DNA of 64,000 bases from Monarcha castaneiventris obscurior (GCA_026261815.1 JAMPIT010000230.1:37594501-37658500), one strand, 5' to 3'; shown: positions 27,901 through 40,447, counted from the first letter of the stretch. A program made the numbers and translations. The notes: generated by a model from the sequence alone, not told the origin.

Positions 27901-30900
27901 TTTATATAAAAGCAGGCAGTGACAGACAGTAGCCATGGGGGAACTTGCATTTGTTCCAGTTCTGCCTCTTCCAGCGCCTGGTACGGTAACGCTCCATGTC
28001 AGGGATACTTACTGCAGGGTGGGAGGAAAATTAGATCAAGTCAGTCTTAAAGGGTGCAGTTGTTTAAAACCAGTGCAGTTTAACCAAGGGACTCTGCTTG
28101 CTGGGCATGCTTTACCTGAAACCTTATAGAGAAGGTAATGCTTGTACTTGATAAGGACATTCCTCAAGCAGGTTTCTTTAGTGGACAAATCATGATTTAC
28201 CCAAATAAACGGTTGCACAGCAATGTGCTTACTTTGCTTAAAAGGGTAGATTTTTGTAATTTCACTAGGAAGAAAAGGAGGTCTGCTTGTCTTGAAGAAT
28301 CTGCCTGCATAGCCCAGCAGATTGTCATCTTTGAGCACTTAGGTCTGCCTTGACTGACAAAGTAGTCACTGCAAAGGCTTATACATAATAGTTATGCCCT
28401 TGCTACTTCTGTGTCTTCTGAGGACATAACCCTCTTCTGTGTACTGCTGTGCTCTGCCTGTCTTGCTTAGTCAGAAGCAGGAGGACTTGCCTTGTAGCTC
28501 TTAAAGAGCTGGGTAGCTGGAATGTACTTAAAAAAGATGACACTGTACTAGATTTCTGTGTGTTTGGGGCAAAACACACACACATATGTAGATAGGTGTG
28601 CATACTCATGCATACACAAAATGCTGACAACTCTGTACATCCAGGATGGTAGATCAGATCAGGTCTATGGCACTAAAACTAACAAGTAGACATTTTTCTG
28701 TATCATCTCTGCCAAAGCTCCTTTGGCTGTTGAAGTCCAGGTTCTGTGGAAATTCTAGTGACTAAATGTATATTGCTAATAAATTCTGTCTGCCCTAGTA
28801 TCTCATTATTTAGCAATAGTCAGGAAAGGACTGCCTGACATTTTAAGGTGTATGTTCTTTAAAAATTATCTTTTCTGACTCCGTGGCTATTTAGGAAAAC
28901 ACTTTTCCTAGTCAAGTTTCATATGTGCATTCAGTATTCATATCAAACTGAAAACTAACTTCAGTCTTTCTACCCCTTGTTCACAAAAAGACATTTTGGT
29001 CAGATCTCATGTGTGCAGGACATAGAATGAAGAGAGCTGACCTGTCCTTGTCCAAATGGCAGAACTAAATGCTCCTGAAAGTATCCTGAAATTGCATGTG
29101 TATATTATTTTCAGAACTCTTTTTTTTAACTCTTAATTACTTTAATCTGGTATATTTTTGTTAACACTTTTAAGTATTTGTCTGGGTTTTGTTAGTTGAA
29201 CTGATTGGGTTGGCTTGAATTACTGTGTTTGGCTGTGTTCCTCAGCTTGTTTTATGTGTTTTTCTTAAAACAATTTTTCTCTTTCTTAAACTTTGCTTTT
29301 CAGTCTCATTCCCTGTTTCTTGGTGCTTATTATGAAGCTGGAAAGAAAAGGTCCAGCGATAATGCTGTGGATAAGTGTGGGTTACTAGGGGCAGACCAAA
29401 GTGCTTCTCTGCTGTTGCTTGAGGTTTCTGGTTATGGCTTTTACAAACATCCACAATTCTCAGTCTCAGTGGTAGCAAATTTTGAAGTGCAGAACACATG
29501 TAGTGAGTCTGGTGAGAGAGGTTCCCCCAGCACAAGCCTCTGCGTCGCTTGGGAATGGGACCGTATCTTCGCTGTTCATGTCTTTCCTGAATTTGCTCAT
29601 CATTCCTTGATGCTTGTTTCTTAAGATCCTCTTTCTTTCCCCTACAAATTCTGTCTTTAATGATTGTTGAGTTTGAAAACAAGAGAAACCCTGCTAATGT
29701 TTCTATAATAAAAAGATCAGCAGCTGAGCAATGACTTCTGTTTTGAATTAACTGATGTTGGAAGATCCCTACGTGCCTTAGATGGGTTTTCAGAACTGCT
29801 GTGATACTGTGGTTTTAAAAAAACCCATATATTTTTTTTTTTATAATTTTTGAAACAGGACGTTTAAATAAGGCATTGATTTCCTGTATTGATTTTAAAA
29901 GCCCATTGTAAGCAGTTGACCAAACCTAGATCCTTGTAATATCAATGTATGTAGGACGTGGAAATTTTGGAGACTGTTGTTCCTAAGTAGGTAGGTGGCA
30001 TTTACAGAGTGAGGATGTTCTGAAAAATACCCCAGCCAACCCTCAAACATTTTTGATCTGTGTAGAGTGCCTTTGCTCCCTTCTGCTTTGGCCTGTTCTG
30101 CATCCAGCTGAGAGATACTTTGAGGCCAATTAATTTTTGCAGCAGGATTTTGAAAACCTGCTAATGAAAAAAGCACGCATGGTATGAAACAAATAACTAC
30201 AATTGCAGTAGCTGGGAGTTTAGCAGGACATGAGTGGGCCACGGTAGATAGATGTTGAAGGAATCCATTTACCTTTCTGGTTTTAGGAGACTTTTTTGCT
30301 CTTTCTTCCTCTTCTTTTGGATGCTTGTCTGTTTAGACCCACCATGTAAGGTGTCTTGAGGGTTTTGAAGGGCACATGAGAACTTTATGTTTCAGGGTAT
30401 AAGCCCAGTTTACAGTTGATAGGGATTAGGAAGAAACTTCACTTGAGAAGATATTTTTCCATAATGTAGACTTTCTGACACGTTTTTCTAAAGCAGCTGT
30501 TACTGGCTTCTGAGAAAGATGGTGTACAGGAGAAGTGGGCTCTTTGTCTGACTCAGTATGTTTATTTTCTCATCTCTAAATGTTCCCTTAAGAAAAGTCT
30601 TCGGATTTGTTTCTAGGGTATTGATAAGATGCTTTATTTATCCCAAGGCATTGTGTTTAGACAAACAGTTTCTAGGGTTTTTTTGGAAACATGCCTCCTC
30701 TGCAGATCACAGTTGTGCTATTTGCCTTCCTGATTATTTTCTCCTTCACCTCAGTCACCAGACGAGGGATGTTTCAGCATTTCATACTGGAGTGCCAGAG
30801 ATGGTGTGGTCTGCTGGGGGATCCTCTGTTTGCACTCTGTACTTCAGGATAAAGCTGCTTTTCTGTGCTGAGAGTGCCCTGGAAAAGATTAGGCAGGAGG

Positions 30901-33900
30901 ATGAACACCCTTCCTTAAAATTCCTGAATTCCTGGGATTCTCTCCTCCTCAGTCCTGTATTGTGTGCTAGTATGTATTGATCATCTCTCCTAGGACAGAT
31001 AGATGCCTCCAGCTACAAAAGCTGAAATGGAGCAGATTTTGGGGGGCTGGTGATGAGCAGAAAAATGGAAAGTGTATGATTTTTATGTTACAGTAAATGA
31101 ATATTTGTGGAGACAAAGTATTTGATCTGATAACAGAGGTTCACTTGAAAGAATCAAGGTTATGTTATGTCAATTTTCTCTTTGCCCTATATAAGATGCA
31201 TTTAATTATTTCATGCTATTTTCTTCTATTCCAATTAATCTGTCATATATATTGTTGCTCAAATTAGAATAATTCTTTAATCAGTTGTGTTATGCATGCC
31301 ATAGTAGGCTAGAATAGGAAAGCTACTCCTAGCATACTGACGATGCATGTATTTTATTTGTTATTGTAATTTAAAAGTAAAATCAGAAATATTGATTTCT
31401 ACTTGACTGGAGAGATGATTTAGTTTGAATATCAGACTGATCTTAATCAGGTGAGAATTAATTGAGTTGGAGGTATTAGATATTCAGTGATGTTAACTGA
31501 ACCGTGATCAATCTACAGAGAAGCTTTCTTTTGTACTGTGTCGGAAATATCAAATAGCTCATACTCTACAATGTAAAACAATCTCTTCATGTTCATGCTA
31601 CTACTTCCTCTGGCTCATCAAATGCACCAGTAATCTGTTCTGTGCATACTGAGTAATCTTCAAAGTAACAAGCTAATAAATAATAATTTAATACAAAATT
31701 AAAAGCATAATAACTACTCCTAAAAATTTTGCTGGTAATGTTTTCGATCATTTAATGTTTTTGTACGCATTTTCCAAACAAAGGTTTTAAAATTTTGCCC
31801 TTGTTTACGTTTTAAAGGCAACTGTTTCCTCCTCCTTCTACCACCTCCAAATCCCCATTGTTACTTGGGCATCTTTTCTCCACTCAGTGGTACAGCCCAA
31901 GGAATGACCCAAACACCAGACAAAACTATTTCTTTTTTATTCTGTGTAGAGGGGAAAAAACCTACCTCAGAATAAGCCTGGTCTGGATCATGATGCAAGC
32001 TGGTTTTTTTTTCTTATTTTAAGAGTGTGATAGCAGTATCATAAGTGTTGAGAAAATATAAATGGTGAGATAACACCTCTGTAGGACTTTCTCTTAAGTA
32101 GTAAAATTGTAAAGTCTTTAAATAAACGAGAGCCAGACCTGAGAGGATCCATTTATCTTGATAATGGGGAATATTTCATTTATTTTGTGTACAAGCACAT
32201 CTGCAAAATAGATGCACAGTTATAATTGATAAAGCTACAGGTCCAATATTATATGAAATGTACAACACTTCATAATATGAGCCAATATGAAAGTGCCAAG
32301 TATTTTTATAATCTGAATCTGCAAAAAATGAACTTTCAGAAATAGCCTTCACACTACAAACAGTTCATACATTGAAAATAATGAGGATGATTCCTTGGTG
32401 TTGTTATATTAACACAGTTTCCATGCAGCTGCTTGTCTGGAGATAAGTCCCACTTTTTATTCTTGTCTTGTTTTGTACATGGGAGGACTTTGATGTTTGC
32501 AGAAAGAAATAATTAAGTATCTAAAATTTTAAAATATTTAAAATAAAGAGAAAAAATTCTTTAAAAATCTGCTACAAATATAATCTGTTGCTGGTTGTTC
32601 CTCTTTATTAAATCACTAAAAACCTCCCACAACTTTCAGTTTGTTTTTAAGCTTGGGGCAGGACATAACAGTTTTTTTCATAAAGTCTTTCCTTTACAGA
32701 TACATAACTGAAACTTCAGCAGTCCAACACACCTATTCCACCATTTCATTTTGAATGCAGCACAGTGAAAAGACCAGCCTAATTCTGCTTGAGGGTGGAA
32801 TGGTGGTGTAGGCTACATAAAGGACACTTTCATCATAAAGGTGATGCCTTGTTTTTGTTGTCCACTGTTTGTAGTCCTGCAGACACTGAGATTAAGTGTT
32901 AAATTTAACCTTGTCTGGTTTAATAGTGTGGAAGAAAATCATCATCTTTATTCAGCAGAGTTATGCCTCTGTCTTATGCCAGGTGTCAGTTTGTCCCTTT
33001 GACTCAAAATCCTACAAGTTTGTTATTTTTTGTCATACAGAGCAAATACTTCTTGAACCTACAAATACGTTCTAAAATGGGCAGCACCCTGGCTTTTTAT
33101 GTCCTTTTTTTTTTAATTAGGACTTGTATGTACCAGGACATCTGTTGGTGGACACCCACCAACTTTGTTGTAGCTTTCTGGTAATATATCTGATCTTTTA
33201 AAATTAGTACTCTATTGTGTATTGCATATGCCTGTCTGACTGCTTGGACAGACAGGGAAATAATTTGTCCAGTCTTTATTCTGTGATAAGTGAATAGTTA
33301 GCCAGTTTCACTTCAGTTTCCATCTGCTTCCCATATTACCTTGTCGTAAAGTCATAAAACAGAGTTGGGGAAAAAGCAATTAAAAATACTAAAGAAAATC
33401 GTTCTTCTTAGATACAGTTTTTTTCAACCAAGATTAGTGTGGACTGTAAAGATCTTTGTAAACAAAGTGTTCTTTACTGTGTCTACCTTCTAGCTGTTTA
33501 TCAAAGAAACCTTAATTAAAAGAGTGCTCTGTAACTTAAAGAAGTTTTTAATCAACCATCAAATATACTAAGTCAAGCACTCAAAACTAATTCTTGATAC
33601 CTACAACATAATTTGTATAATTCTGTATCTGAAGAGAATTATAGAAAGACTTGGAATAGGATTTTTATTTAAAAAAATGTCTGTACAGCTTTATAGATAA
33701 ATTAAGAAGGCTTTAAAAAGCTCTTTTTTCTGTTCTGCAACTTTACGTATGTCAGGATCTAATTTCTCCTAGTTCTGTGTTGTGCTTTCCCAAGTAGGTA
33801 AGTTGGGATAGGGAGACCCAGTGAAATCTGGCTCTTGGATCCAGGGCAGATCTGGAGGGGCTGTTCGAAGGACCAAACTCAGCAGCTTCCGTGAGCTGCT

Positions 33901-36900
33901 CAGGGCCAGAGATGCTCCCTGCTGCAGAGTCAGTCCTTGGAAGGACTCATTCATCTCTGGCCTCAGCCAAAAAGCCCTCCTGTCTGTCCCTGAAAACGTT
34001 GTCTCCCCATCATGGGCAGATCACCTACACAAGCCAGCATGCTGTAGTGAGCAGGTGAGATCTGGCAAAACTGAGGTGCTCTGTATCCAGACATGGCTGT
34101 TCAGCTTTTGTTCAGTTGACAGCAGACCTCTGTCTTGGCAAAGCTACCTTTTGTCCTTACATACTTGGTTGATTTAGAGAAGGGAGTAAATTGCAGGCTT
34201 GCTTTAGCAGTTAAAATCTGTGTGGCTGTAATGGCCAAAATGTAATGAGACTTAAAATTCTCTGAACTGTGACCAAAACTCATTTTGGATTTGCCTTGCA
34301 AAAGAAATGCAAAGCTTTCTTCATGAGATAGGAAGAAGAAATCCAGCCTCAAATCAGTGATGAGCTGTTCGGTGAAGTTTTTCTGAGCTGTAGTCTCAAG
34401 AAGGGATCTTTGCTCCCTTAGACAGAGCCTATGGCACAGAGAGGAGCCTGTGGGGTAACCTATGTCAGCTGTGATGTCATGAACCATGACTTCTGCAGGT
34501 GAAAGGGGGGTCTGTAGCCAGTTTCCGTGGTAACTGGTAGGCACCTGCAGCTCGCTGACGCAGTCGTGGATCTGTCCTTGTCTGCCCAGAGTGTTCAGTG
34601 ATGGACATATGTAGCTGTCCTAGAAAAGTCTTGGCAAAGGGTTCATTTTATGGAGGCCAAGCCTTTTTCCCCTTTCCAACAAGGCATTTTCACTTCTGTT
34701 GTGTTGAGCTCTGTTCCTCAATTTATTTAGCTCGTATTTGGAAATATTTGGGATAACTTTTATTGTTTGTCTGAAACATGTCTTTCTTTTGCGTTATAGT
34801 TCACAATGAATTTGCAGACTGGCCCAAATTTACCTCCAGTTTTGCTGCTGCTTGACGTTCTGTTTTGGTAGCTTGCTGCTTGCAGGAAGAAGGAAAATAT
34901 ATCAGGCCATGAACTTGTAAAATCATGGAAAGCCATTTGCTAAAGTCATAAAGATTGGATCATACACAAGATTATGAAAAGATCAATTCTGTTCTTTCTA
35001 TAATGTGCAGTGTATCAGGAAGAAGGTTTGTTTGGATTCTTTAGTGTTCTGATTACCCCTCATAGCTGCTAAAGTGTTAAATCACAATAGGTTTGTAATC
35101 AGATCCTGTCTATCTGCTCCTTTTGTGGTGTCTTGCTATGCATCCTGAAACTTTGATCTACAATGCAGATATTGCCTGAGTGAAGAATGAGTAAGGATTG
35201 TCAGGATTACAGAGATGGAGATTAATTCTTGGTTTGAGATACCTAGAACTACTGAGCACTATTTCTGACATCATGCTCCAAACCAATAGTTTAAACACTC
35301 TTTGTGCTGCTCAACATTGACACATTTAATTTCATGGAAGAGTTCATGAATCGTAGAATCGTGAATCATAGCATCATAGAATATGCTGAGTTGGAAGGGG
35401 CCCATCAGGCTCGTCAAGTCCAACTCCTGGCCCTACACGGAACACCCAATCACACCATGTGCCTGAGACCATAGTCCAAATGCTTCCTGAACTCAGACAG
35501 GCTTGGTGCTGTGGCCACTTCCCAGGGCAGCCTGTTCCAGTGCCCAGCCACCCTCTGCATGGATATCTTTTCTTGATAGCCAACCTAAGCCTCCCCTGAC
35601 CCAGCTTGGTGCTGTTTCCTTGAGTTCTGTCACTGGTTGTGAGAGCAAAGAGATTGGTACTTACCCCTCTGTGAGCAAGACAAAGCACAATTAAAAATAA
35701 AACAGTATTCTCCAGATTCCTGCAAGGTTTCTGGTAAGTGTCTATAACTAAACCTGCCTTGCACTCCTTAAGTGACTGCCAGACAGAAGAGATGGATAAT
35801 CAAGTTTTGTGTGCTCATATAAGGATGTCTAATATACTTTAACCTTCCTTCTTCCTCTCTGTTGTTAAGCATCAGTAATGTTAAAGCTAAACAGCTGGAA
35901 GCAGTTTTATCACTTTGCAACAGTGCCTGGCCATGTACCACAGGCAGGGCCTTCTGAAGCCAGGGAATGCTGGCAATTGCAGTTCAGGCTTTTTTTGTTC
36001 ACTGGGACATCACGCCTTTAACCAATCAAGGCTGGTGAGCTAACAAGTGAGAGGGACCTCCTGTTGTCTTCAGTGGTTTTTTACTTCACAGCTTCCAGAA
36101 GAAATGATTACTACTACAAAAAAAACCCCAACCCAAAACCTCAGCACAGCACTTAGAGAAGTGCCTGTAGAGAGTATAAATCAAACTGGTCACTAGACAG
36201 ACCAGAAGCTTTCAAAAGCTTTGGATGTTTTTCCCAGAAAAAAAACAAAGGTCATTTTTAGAAATGTACTAATAGGTATGATTTTTCTGAGATGCTGATG
36301 TAGGAACAGTTAGGATAAACAGTCCAGGAAAGAACAGAAGAAATGACAGATTCACCTTTGAAAACCAAAGAAACATTTTGGTAACCTAATAACCCATTTA
36401 CCTTGTTCTGAGCTTACACTGTTTAGTAAACTTCAGCTGTCCAGGTGTTTCCTCAAAGCTGTGCTTGTGCATTTGGATGACTTTAAAATACAGATCTTAG
36501 AAACTGGGTTTGGTTGTTAGTAGATACCTTTAAACACAGGTTACAGTGTCTTCCCAGCTGGTAATCAACTGTTAATTAATTTAAACCCATTTTTTGCACA
36601 CTTTCATGTGGTTTTCATATAGGATGTGGTGGATTTGCAACTGTGTAACACTGGGTGCTGTATTTGAGCACGTTTTTTAAGTGTTCATCAATAAATAATA
36701 CATCTGAAGTAGATAAGAAGTCAGTTCTTTGCAAAGTTTGTCAGTATAAATGACTTAAATCTGTCATCACTTTCAGCAAACATTGCCTTTTCTTGTAAAT
36801 TATTTTAGTGAAAGCCTAATTAATAATAGCTGTGGACAAGCAGATTAATCTCACCTAGGGATTGCTTGCAGCTGTTGGATCACTTTCTCAAAGTCTTGCC

Positions 36901-39470
36901 AGTAGTGTCCAGGATCCTAGAAGGTGCATTTTGTTCCAGTGAGGTTCGCAATTGTTTAATGCCCATTTCAGTGGGCACCTGCTATGAGCAAAGGACAGGA
37001 GTGCTGCCTTTATAGGCACAAATCTCTGCTTTCTTGTTTATTTAAGTCTTGATGTACATATACACTGAGCATGGGTAATGTGATTTACCTGTTTTATGAT
37101 GTAGTACCCATTAAGTTTTGATGTTACTAGATTAGCTGTAAATTTTGCTAAGTATGTGCAACAAAATAACAATTTCTGTATGCCCTAAATTTTCTGGATA
37201 TTAAATCACTATTAGGAAGATCTTAGAGGAAGAGAAATGGATGGAATTCTGGAAGGGGATGCAGTAGGGGGAACTTTGTTCTTGGTCTGGCTCCCGGTTG
37301 ATCTTGGACACATGGCTTTCTCTCTTTTCCATCTGCTAAATGTAGCTGATTACCTCTGAGCAGACCTCTTAAAACATAACAGTTTGAAATCTCCTGATAG
37401 AAATAACAGCCAGTTCTTATCTGGGGTTATTATTCAGTGAAACATCTGTACAGGGTGCTGGTAACAATGAGGCATAATTTTAGTTACTCTCAGATAAATG
37501 CCATGTCCTTGGCCATGATTTTGCTGTTCTGTTTTAGTGTCTTACTGACTTGTTTTGAAGTCTTGAAATCCTTAAAACAGATCAGGTACTTTCACTTCAT
37601 TAAGCAACTTCATTGTTCTTAAATGCCAGAGATCATGATCCCAGAAATGTAGATGATAGCCCTGAGTAGAGCATGTGAAAAGCAGGCACAAGAATCATGG
37701 ATTTGCTGCAAGAATAACTTCAGAAATGGTATTAGCAACAGCAGTATGTGTGTGAATGTGTTACATCATGAGGGGAGAATCCCAATTAAAGTGTTGTTGC
37801 TATACAAGTGACAAAGACCTTGCAAACAGTATGAGAATCTAGGCCAACTATGGTTATATTAATAATAAATCAGATCTGGTCTGATACCTCCTACACATAG
37901 GGATTTTTCACCTATTGTCATCTTTCTAACTTCAATTCAGTTTGTGTGGGTTTTTTTTTTTCCCCAGCATTTACTAAATGCTGTCAAGAAACTGGTCTTC
38001 TGATGGTGGTGAAGTGTCGGCAGGAGAACACAGCACTGAAGGACTGTCTGGTTGGCTAGTAAGTCCCTCATGAGTTTTTGCTGGGTTTTTGTGTGTGGCC
38101 TGTCCTAATCTAGAAATGTTAACTATTCTGAAAAGGGTTGTGTAGGGTTAGGGACTTGGATGTATTTTCTGAAAATGGTATCTTTGCTTTATTAAAACTG
38201 TGCTGGTCAGGGCCCTAACTGACAAGGTTTTATTTACCATGTAGCTACAGAGACTCTTCTTGATTCAGCTGGTGGCAGATTTCAGCCCAGAGGACCTGCA
38301 GCCCTTTAGTTGCTCTGGTACATCACAGATATGGGGATAGGGGTGCGCAGTGAAGGTCCTTCATAATCTGTTAGTGAGACAGAATAAGTTTGTTTTCATT
38401 TTGCTTCTGATTTTCAAGACTAAGTCTGTCTTGAAAGTGTCCTGCTGTTGTGAACAGCAGTAGTTGCAGCAGTGGGAAATTGTTATATATAAGAGAGGTC
38501 AACTCAATGCCATGGTGGATTGAAACATCTCTTTTGGGAGTCATAATTTACCCCCAGTGCCATTAGGCTGAAGTGTTAGATTCTTGAATTTGCCAGGGTG
38601 AAGGCTGGGGATTTTTTGAGTTTGACTGGGGAAAAAGGAGGTTGGTTTGATTTTTGGTGTGCCCTGCTCTCTTAAACCAGCAATTAAGATTAAAAATAAA
38701 TGCCTTTGAACTAGTGACAGTTATTCTCAAGTATTTAGGAACTGATGAAAAATACATGTGCAGCCAGGCAAGAATTCAGGCCTAACTGCAGTCAGAACTT
38801 GCTGGAGTTACTCAGTTCTATTTGTCTGTACCTTCACTTTAAAAAAAAAAAAAAAATTGAACAAAATGCTTCTGACAGAAAAGGTTTATAGTGTTTGAAT
38901 AGTTATATTTTAAAAAAATATGGGAGAAAGTAATTTAATGTAATGATCAAGGACCTGTTCAAGACATACACTTGAACCTATTCCCAGCTGTTACTTGGGT
39001 GCATAAAAAAAAGTCAACTCCAGCAGCTTCCCATGATGAGGAGGGTAACTGCAAATTAATTCTTCAGCTGAAGTACCAAATGTCTTTCCCTTTTTCTGCC
39101 TTTCCTCTTGGTGGCGTCACTGCAGAGGCTTGAAAAGGACTATGCTTCAAGAGAGAACAGTATCATGACAGAGTACTTAGAGTTTACAAAGATAAATTTA
39201 ATGCTTAGGTACTTTATTTAAAAAAAAGTATTTTACTGTTAAAGGCAGACAAGTTTTCTTTGGGTGTGAAAAGAAGGTCAGTTATGAGTGGTACTCATGC
39301 AATATCTGTTCCATATTCCAAAAGAAAAAACAATATGTATTCTTCTGTCTTGTAGCTATTCTGATCCATCATTCTATGAAGAATGCAAAGCAGAATATTT
39401 GAAGCAAAGGGAAGAATACAGAGCAACTGGAATTAAGAAGAAAAGACAGAAGCTTAATCCAAATGTATAA
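9820..39470 (+). CDS. CMC1: CMC1 gene (spliced; first exon off-window): COX assembly mitochondrial protein 1
   Basis: Three exons splice in frame (9820-9912, 37968-38058, 39356-39470) to about 99 residues, close to the roughly 106-residue human protein. The product carries a twin CX9C motif: Cys-SDKVQAFTK-Cys and Cys-RQENTALKD-Cys, each with exactly nine residues between cysteines and 11 residues between the two units. Other family hallmarks are LRHVEKDVLIP near the N terminus and FYEEC plus a basic C terminus (KKKRQKLNPNV). In the family, this fold is imported into the mitochondrial intermembrane space by the MIA40 disulfide relay, and CMC1 stabilises newly made COX1 during cytochrome c oxidase assembly. 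The N-terminal 6-7 residues are missing because exon 1 lies upstream of the window. It converges with AZI2. Identification is from recognisable residues and exon phases, not from a search. Confidence 0.95.
11717..11938 (-). pseudogene. Longest surviving open piece of the hAT transposase relic
   Basis: This 73-codon open stretch covers the catalytic-core neighbourhood of the hAT transposase: ATDGVAALTGIKRGFQAKA then LPHCITRVELLQQSG. The Asp in TDG matches a conserved acidic position of the family. The HRE triad usual after THC is degraded to TRVE. It is a fragment of the element, not a gene in its own right. Confidence 0.75.
11990..12011. repeat. Poly(A) tract of 22 bases inside the hAT relic
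   Basis: A pure run of 22 A on the plus strand. It sits inside the transposase-derived sequence and appears to be a later expansion of a short A run, breaking the coding frame further. Confidence 0.9.
14741..14784. repeat. 25-bp short tandem duplication
   Basis: GCTCTAAAACTAGGGACAG (14741-14759) recurs with one mismatch as GCTTTAAAACTAGGGACAG (14766-14784). Confidence 0.85.
17287..17307. repeat. (GTTT)n microsatellite
   Basis: Five perfect GTTT units in a row followed by G. Confidence 0.95.
21838..21990 (-). mobile_element. Probable old CR1 fragment
   Basis: CTGGAAAGGACTCTGAGAAG, then AGACAGCCTGTTTCAGTGCT and an AATGCTTTTTGC-like tail follow the order of CR1 3' sequence read on the minus strand (ggaaaggact...cagcctgttccagtgct...). 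It is diverged, and the exact ends are unclear. Confidence 0.5.
27800..27945 (+). promoter_or_regulatory. GC-richer patch with TATA-like box (candidate intronic promoter)
   Basis: Within an AT-rich intron this patch has clustered CpGs (CCCGAAGGAGGCGGGAGG, GGCTCGGCTGCTC, TTCGAGG, CTGCGCAG) followed by TATATAAAAG at about 27904-27913. An ATG follows at 27935 and opens a 64-codon frame with no recognisable domain. No splice structure or known gene can be assigned. It could be the promoter of an intronic non-coding RNA, an enhancer, or chance. Confidence 0.3.
35346..35680 (-). mobile_element. CR1 LINE 3' fragment (about 330 bp)
   Basis: Read on the minus strand this is a classic CR1 3' end: AGAGATTGGTAC, then the region equivalent to CAGCCTGTTCCAGTGCCC, then GTCCAACTC and GTTGGAAGGGGCCC, ending in several TCATAGAAT / AATCGTAGAATC units (35346-35382) that are the terminal octamer repeat. 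It is 5'-truncated as usual and lies in CMC1 intron 2. Open frames across it are artefacts. Confidence 0.95.
37968..38058 (+). CDS. CMC1: CMC1 coding exon 3
   Basis: The acceptor is a long T run ending TTTCCCCAG; the donor is GGCTA|GTAAGT. The G left by the previous exon plus CA gives Ala, followed by FTKCCQETGLLMVVKCRQEN and TALKDCLVG, then two bases (TA) of a split Tyr. The exon holds the second cysteine of the first CX9C unit and both cysteines of the second. The adjacent Cys in KCC is also typical of CMC1. Confidence 0.96.
38059..39355 (+). other. CMC1: CMC1 intron 3
   Basis: GTAAGT donor, TTGTAG acceptor, joining a split Tyr codon. It contains a 16-base A run (38841-38856) and otherwise nothing I can identify. 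Confidence 0.95.
39356..39470 (+). CDS. CMC1: CMC1 last coding exon, with stop
   Basis: The acceptor is TCTTGTAG. The split Tyr is completed by the first base, followed by YSDPSFYEECKAEYLKQREE, YRATGIKKKRQKLNPNV and a TAA stop. The C-terminal helix and basic tail match the CMC1 family; the last few residues diverge from the mammalian end, as is common in this protein. The same frame stays open for some codons upstream into the intron, but the acceptor and phase fix the exon start here. Confidence 0.95.
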
Positions 39471-39645
39471 TTAAAAATTAAAATGAACTTTTCAAATTTC
39501 ACATGCAACTTGGATTTCACTTGATTTAAACAGACTTAAATCATCTGTACCCCTCTGGGTGGAGTTTAACTGGAATACACAAAATAAGATGAATGGAGAG
39601 TAAAATAACATCTGAAATTAAGAATTAATTTTAAAACTTTTTGTA

Positions 39646-39651
39646 ATTAAA
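39646..39651 (+). terminator. CMC1: Candidate CMC1 poly(A) signal (ATTAAA)
   Basis: ATTAAA about 180 bases after the stop codon, followed about 45 bases later by a GT-rich stretch (AGGTGTGTTCCTCTGTCTGG). This would give a short 3' UTR. Alternatives exist downstream. Confidence 0.35.
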
Positions 39652-40026
39652 GATCTAGAGCATGCTGTCACAGTTTGCAAGAGAAGTTGCAAAGGTGTGT
39701 TCCTCTGTCTGGACTTGAGATTTTATTACCAGTGTACAATTTGGAGTTTACAACTCCAGAATGTCTATTTGGAATTCAAAGCTTCTATCTAGTTACGTGA
39801 GCCAGACTACATAAACACTTAAGGGTGAATAATTTAAGTTGTATTAACTGATCACAGATTTGGTATACATTAAAGTTGGTCTCTTAGTTGTCACCTGAAG
39901 CTGACTGTGTATGAAGATGCACTTACTAGAAGAGGAGGGTGGCAAATGCAGAAGAGCTGCTCAGAGTGATGTGAATTACTCTTTTCATCAAAATGTCAGA
40001 TGAGAGCCTGGTAGTGCTTGTGCCTG

Positions 40027-40074
40027 CACTGTGACACATTTTTAAGTCTACACTGTGACTCACTTTTAAGTCTA
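40027..40074. repeat. 24-bp perfect-length tandem duplication
   Basis: CACTGTGACACATTTTTAAG plus TCTA (40027-40050) is followed directly by CACTGTGACTCACTTTTAAG plus TCTA (40051-40074), with two mismatches. Confidence 0.9.
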
Positions 40075-40435
40075 TGCTGCCAGAAGGGATGGATGCCTTG
40101 TGCCTGTGCATGGCCCAGACTGACCATTTCAACTCTAGAGGAGAAAGTAATCTCATCCAGACCTTCCTTGAGAACAGGGAATAAGATGCCATGCGTCAGG
40201 AGTGAGCAAATGATCACACTTGCAAAATTATTCCAGGCAGAGGTGAGTAAACACCTAAACCAGGCACATAAGATGCAGATCACCTCTTGCAGGAACTAAG
40301 TGTAAAGCAAGACCCTAATTTGAAAAGAGCACACAAAGGATCTTTCATGTACTGATACTTGAAGCTGCTTACTTCACTAGAGTTACTAATACAAAGTTTT
40401 ACAAACTATCTTGGAGTATCCTCCAAGCATTCTGA

Positions 40436-40447
40436 AATAAAAATAAA
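40436..40447 (+). terminator. CMC1: Candidate CMC1 poly(A) signals (two AATAAA in tandem)
   Basis: AATAAAAATAAA is two overlap-free hexamers roughly 970 bases after the stop. The downstream GT-rich element is weak (ATGTGGT). Confidence 0.3.

Larger units (their letters stand above)
9913..37967 (+). other. CMC1: CMC1 intron 2 (28 kb)
   Basis: Bounded by a GTAAGA donor and a T-rich CCCCAG acceptor, joining phases correctly. Apart from the hAT relic (10600-12900), a GC-richer patch with a TATA-like box (27800-27945), CR1 copies at 21838-21990 and 35346-35680, a GTTT microsatellite and short duplications, I see no gene. Several open stretches of 100-150 codons occur on either strand but show no family motif and overlap each other. 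Confidence 0.85.

Noticed and set aside
29205..29682. Overlapping open frames of 139 (plus) and 146 (minus) codons
   Set aside because: They are mirror frames of one T-rich stretch, with no family motif and no start context; most likely chance.
35374..35694. Open frames of 104 and 63 codons
   Set aside because: They lie wholly inside the CR1 3' fragment, which is non-coding at this end of the element.
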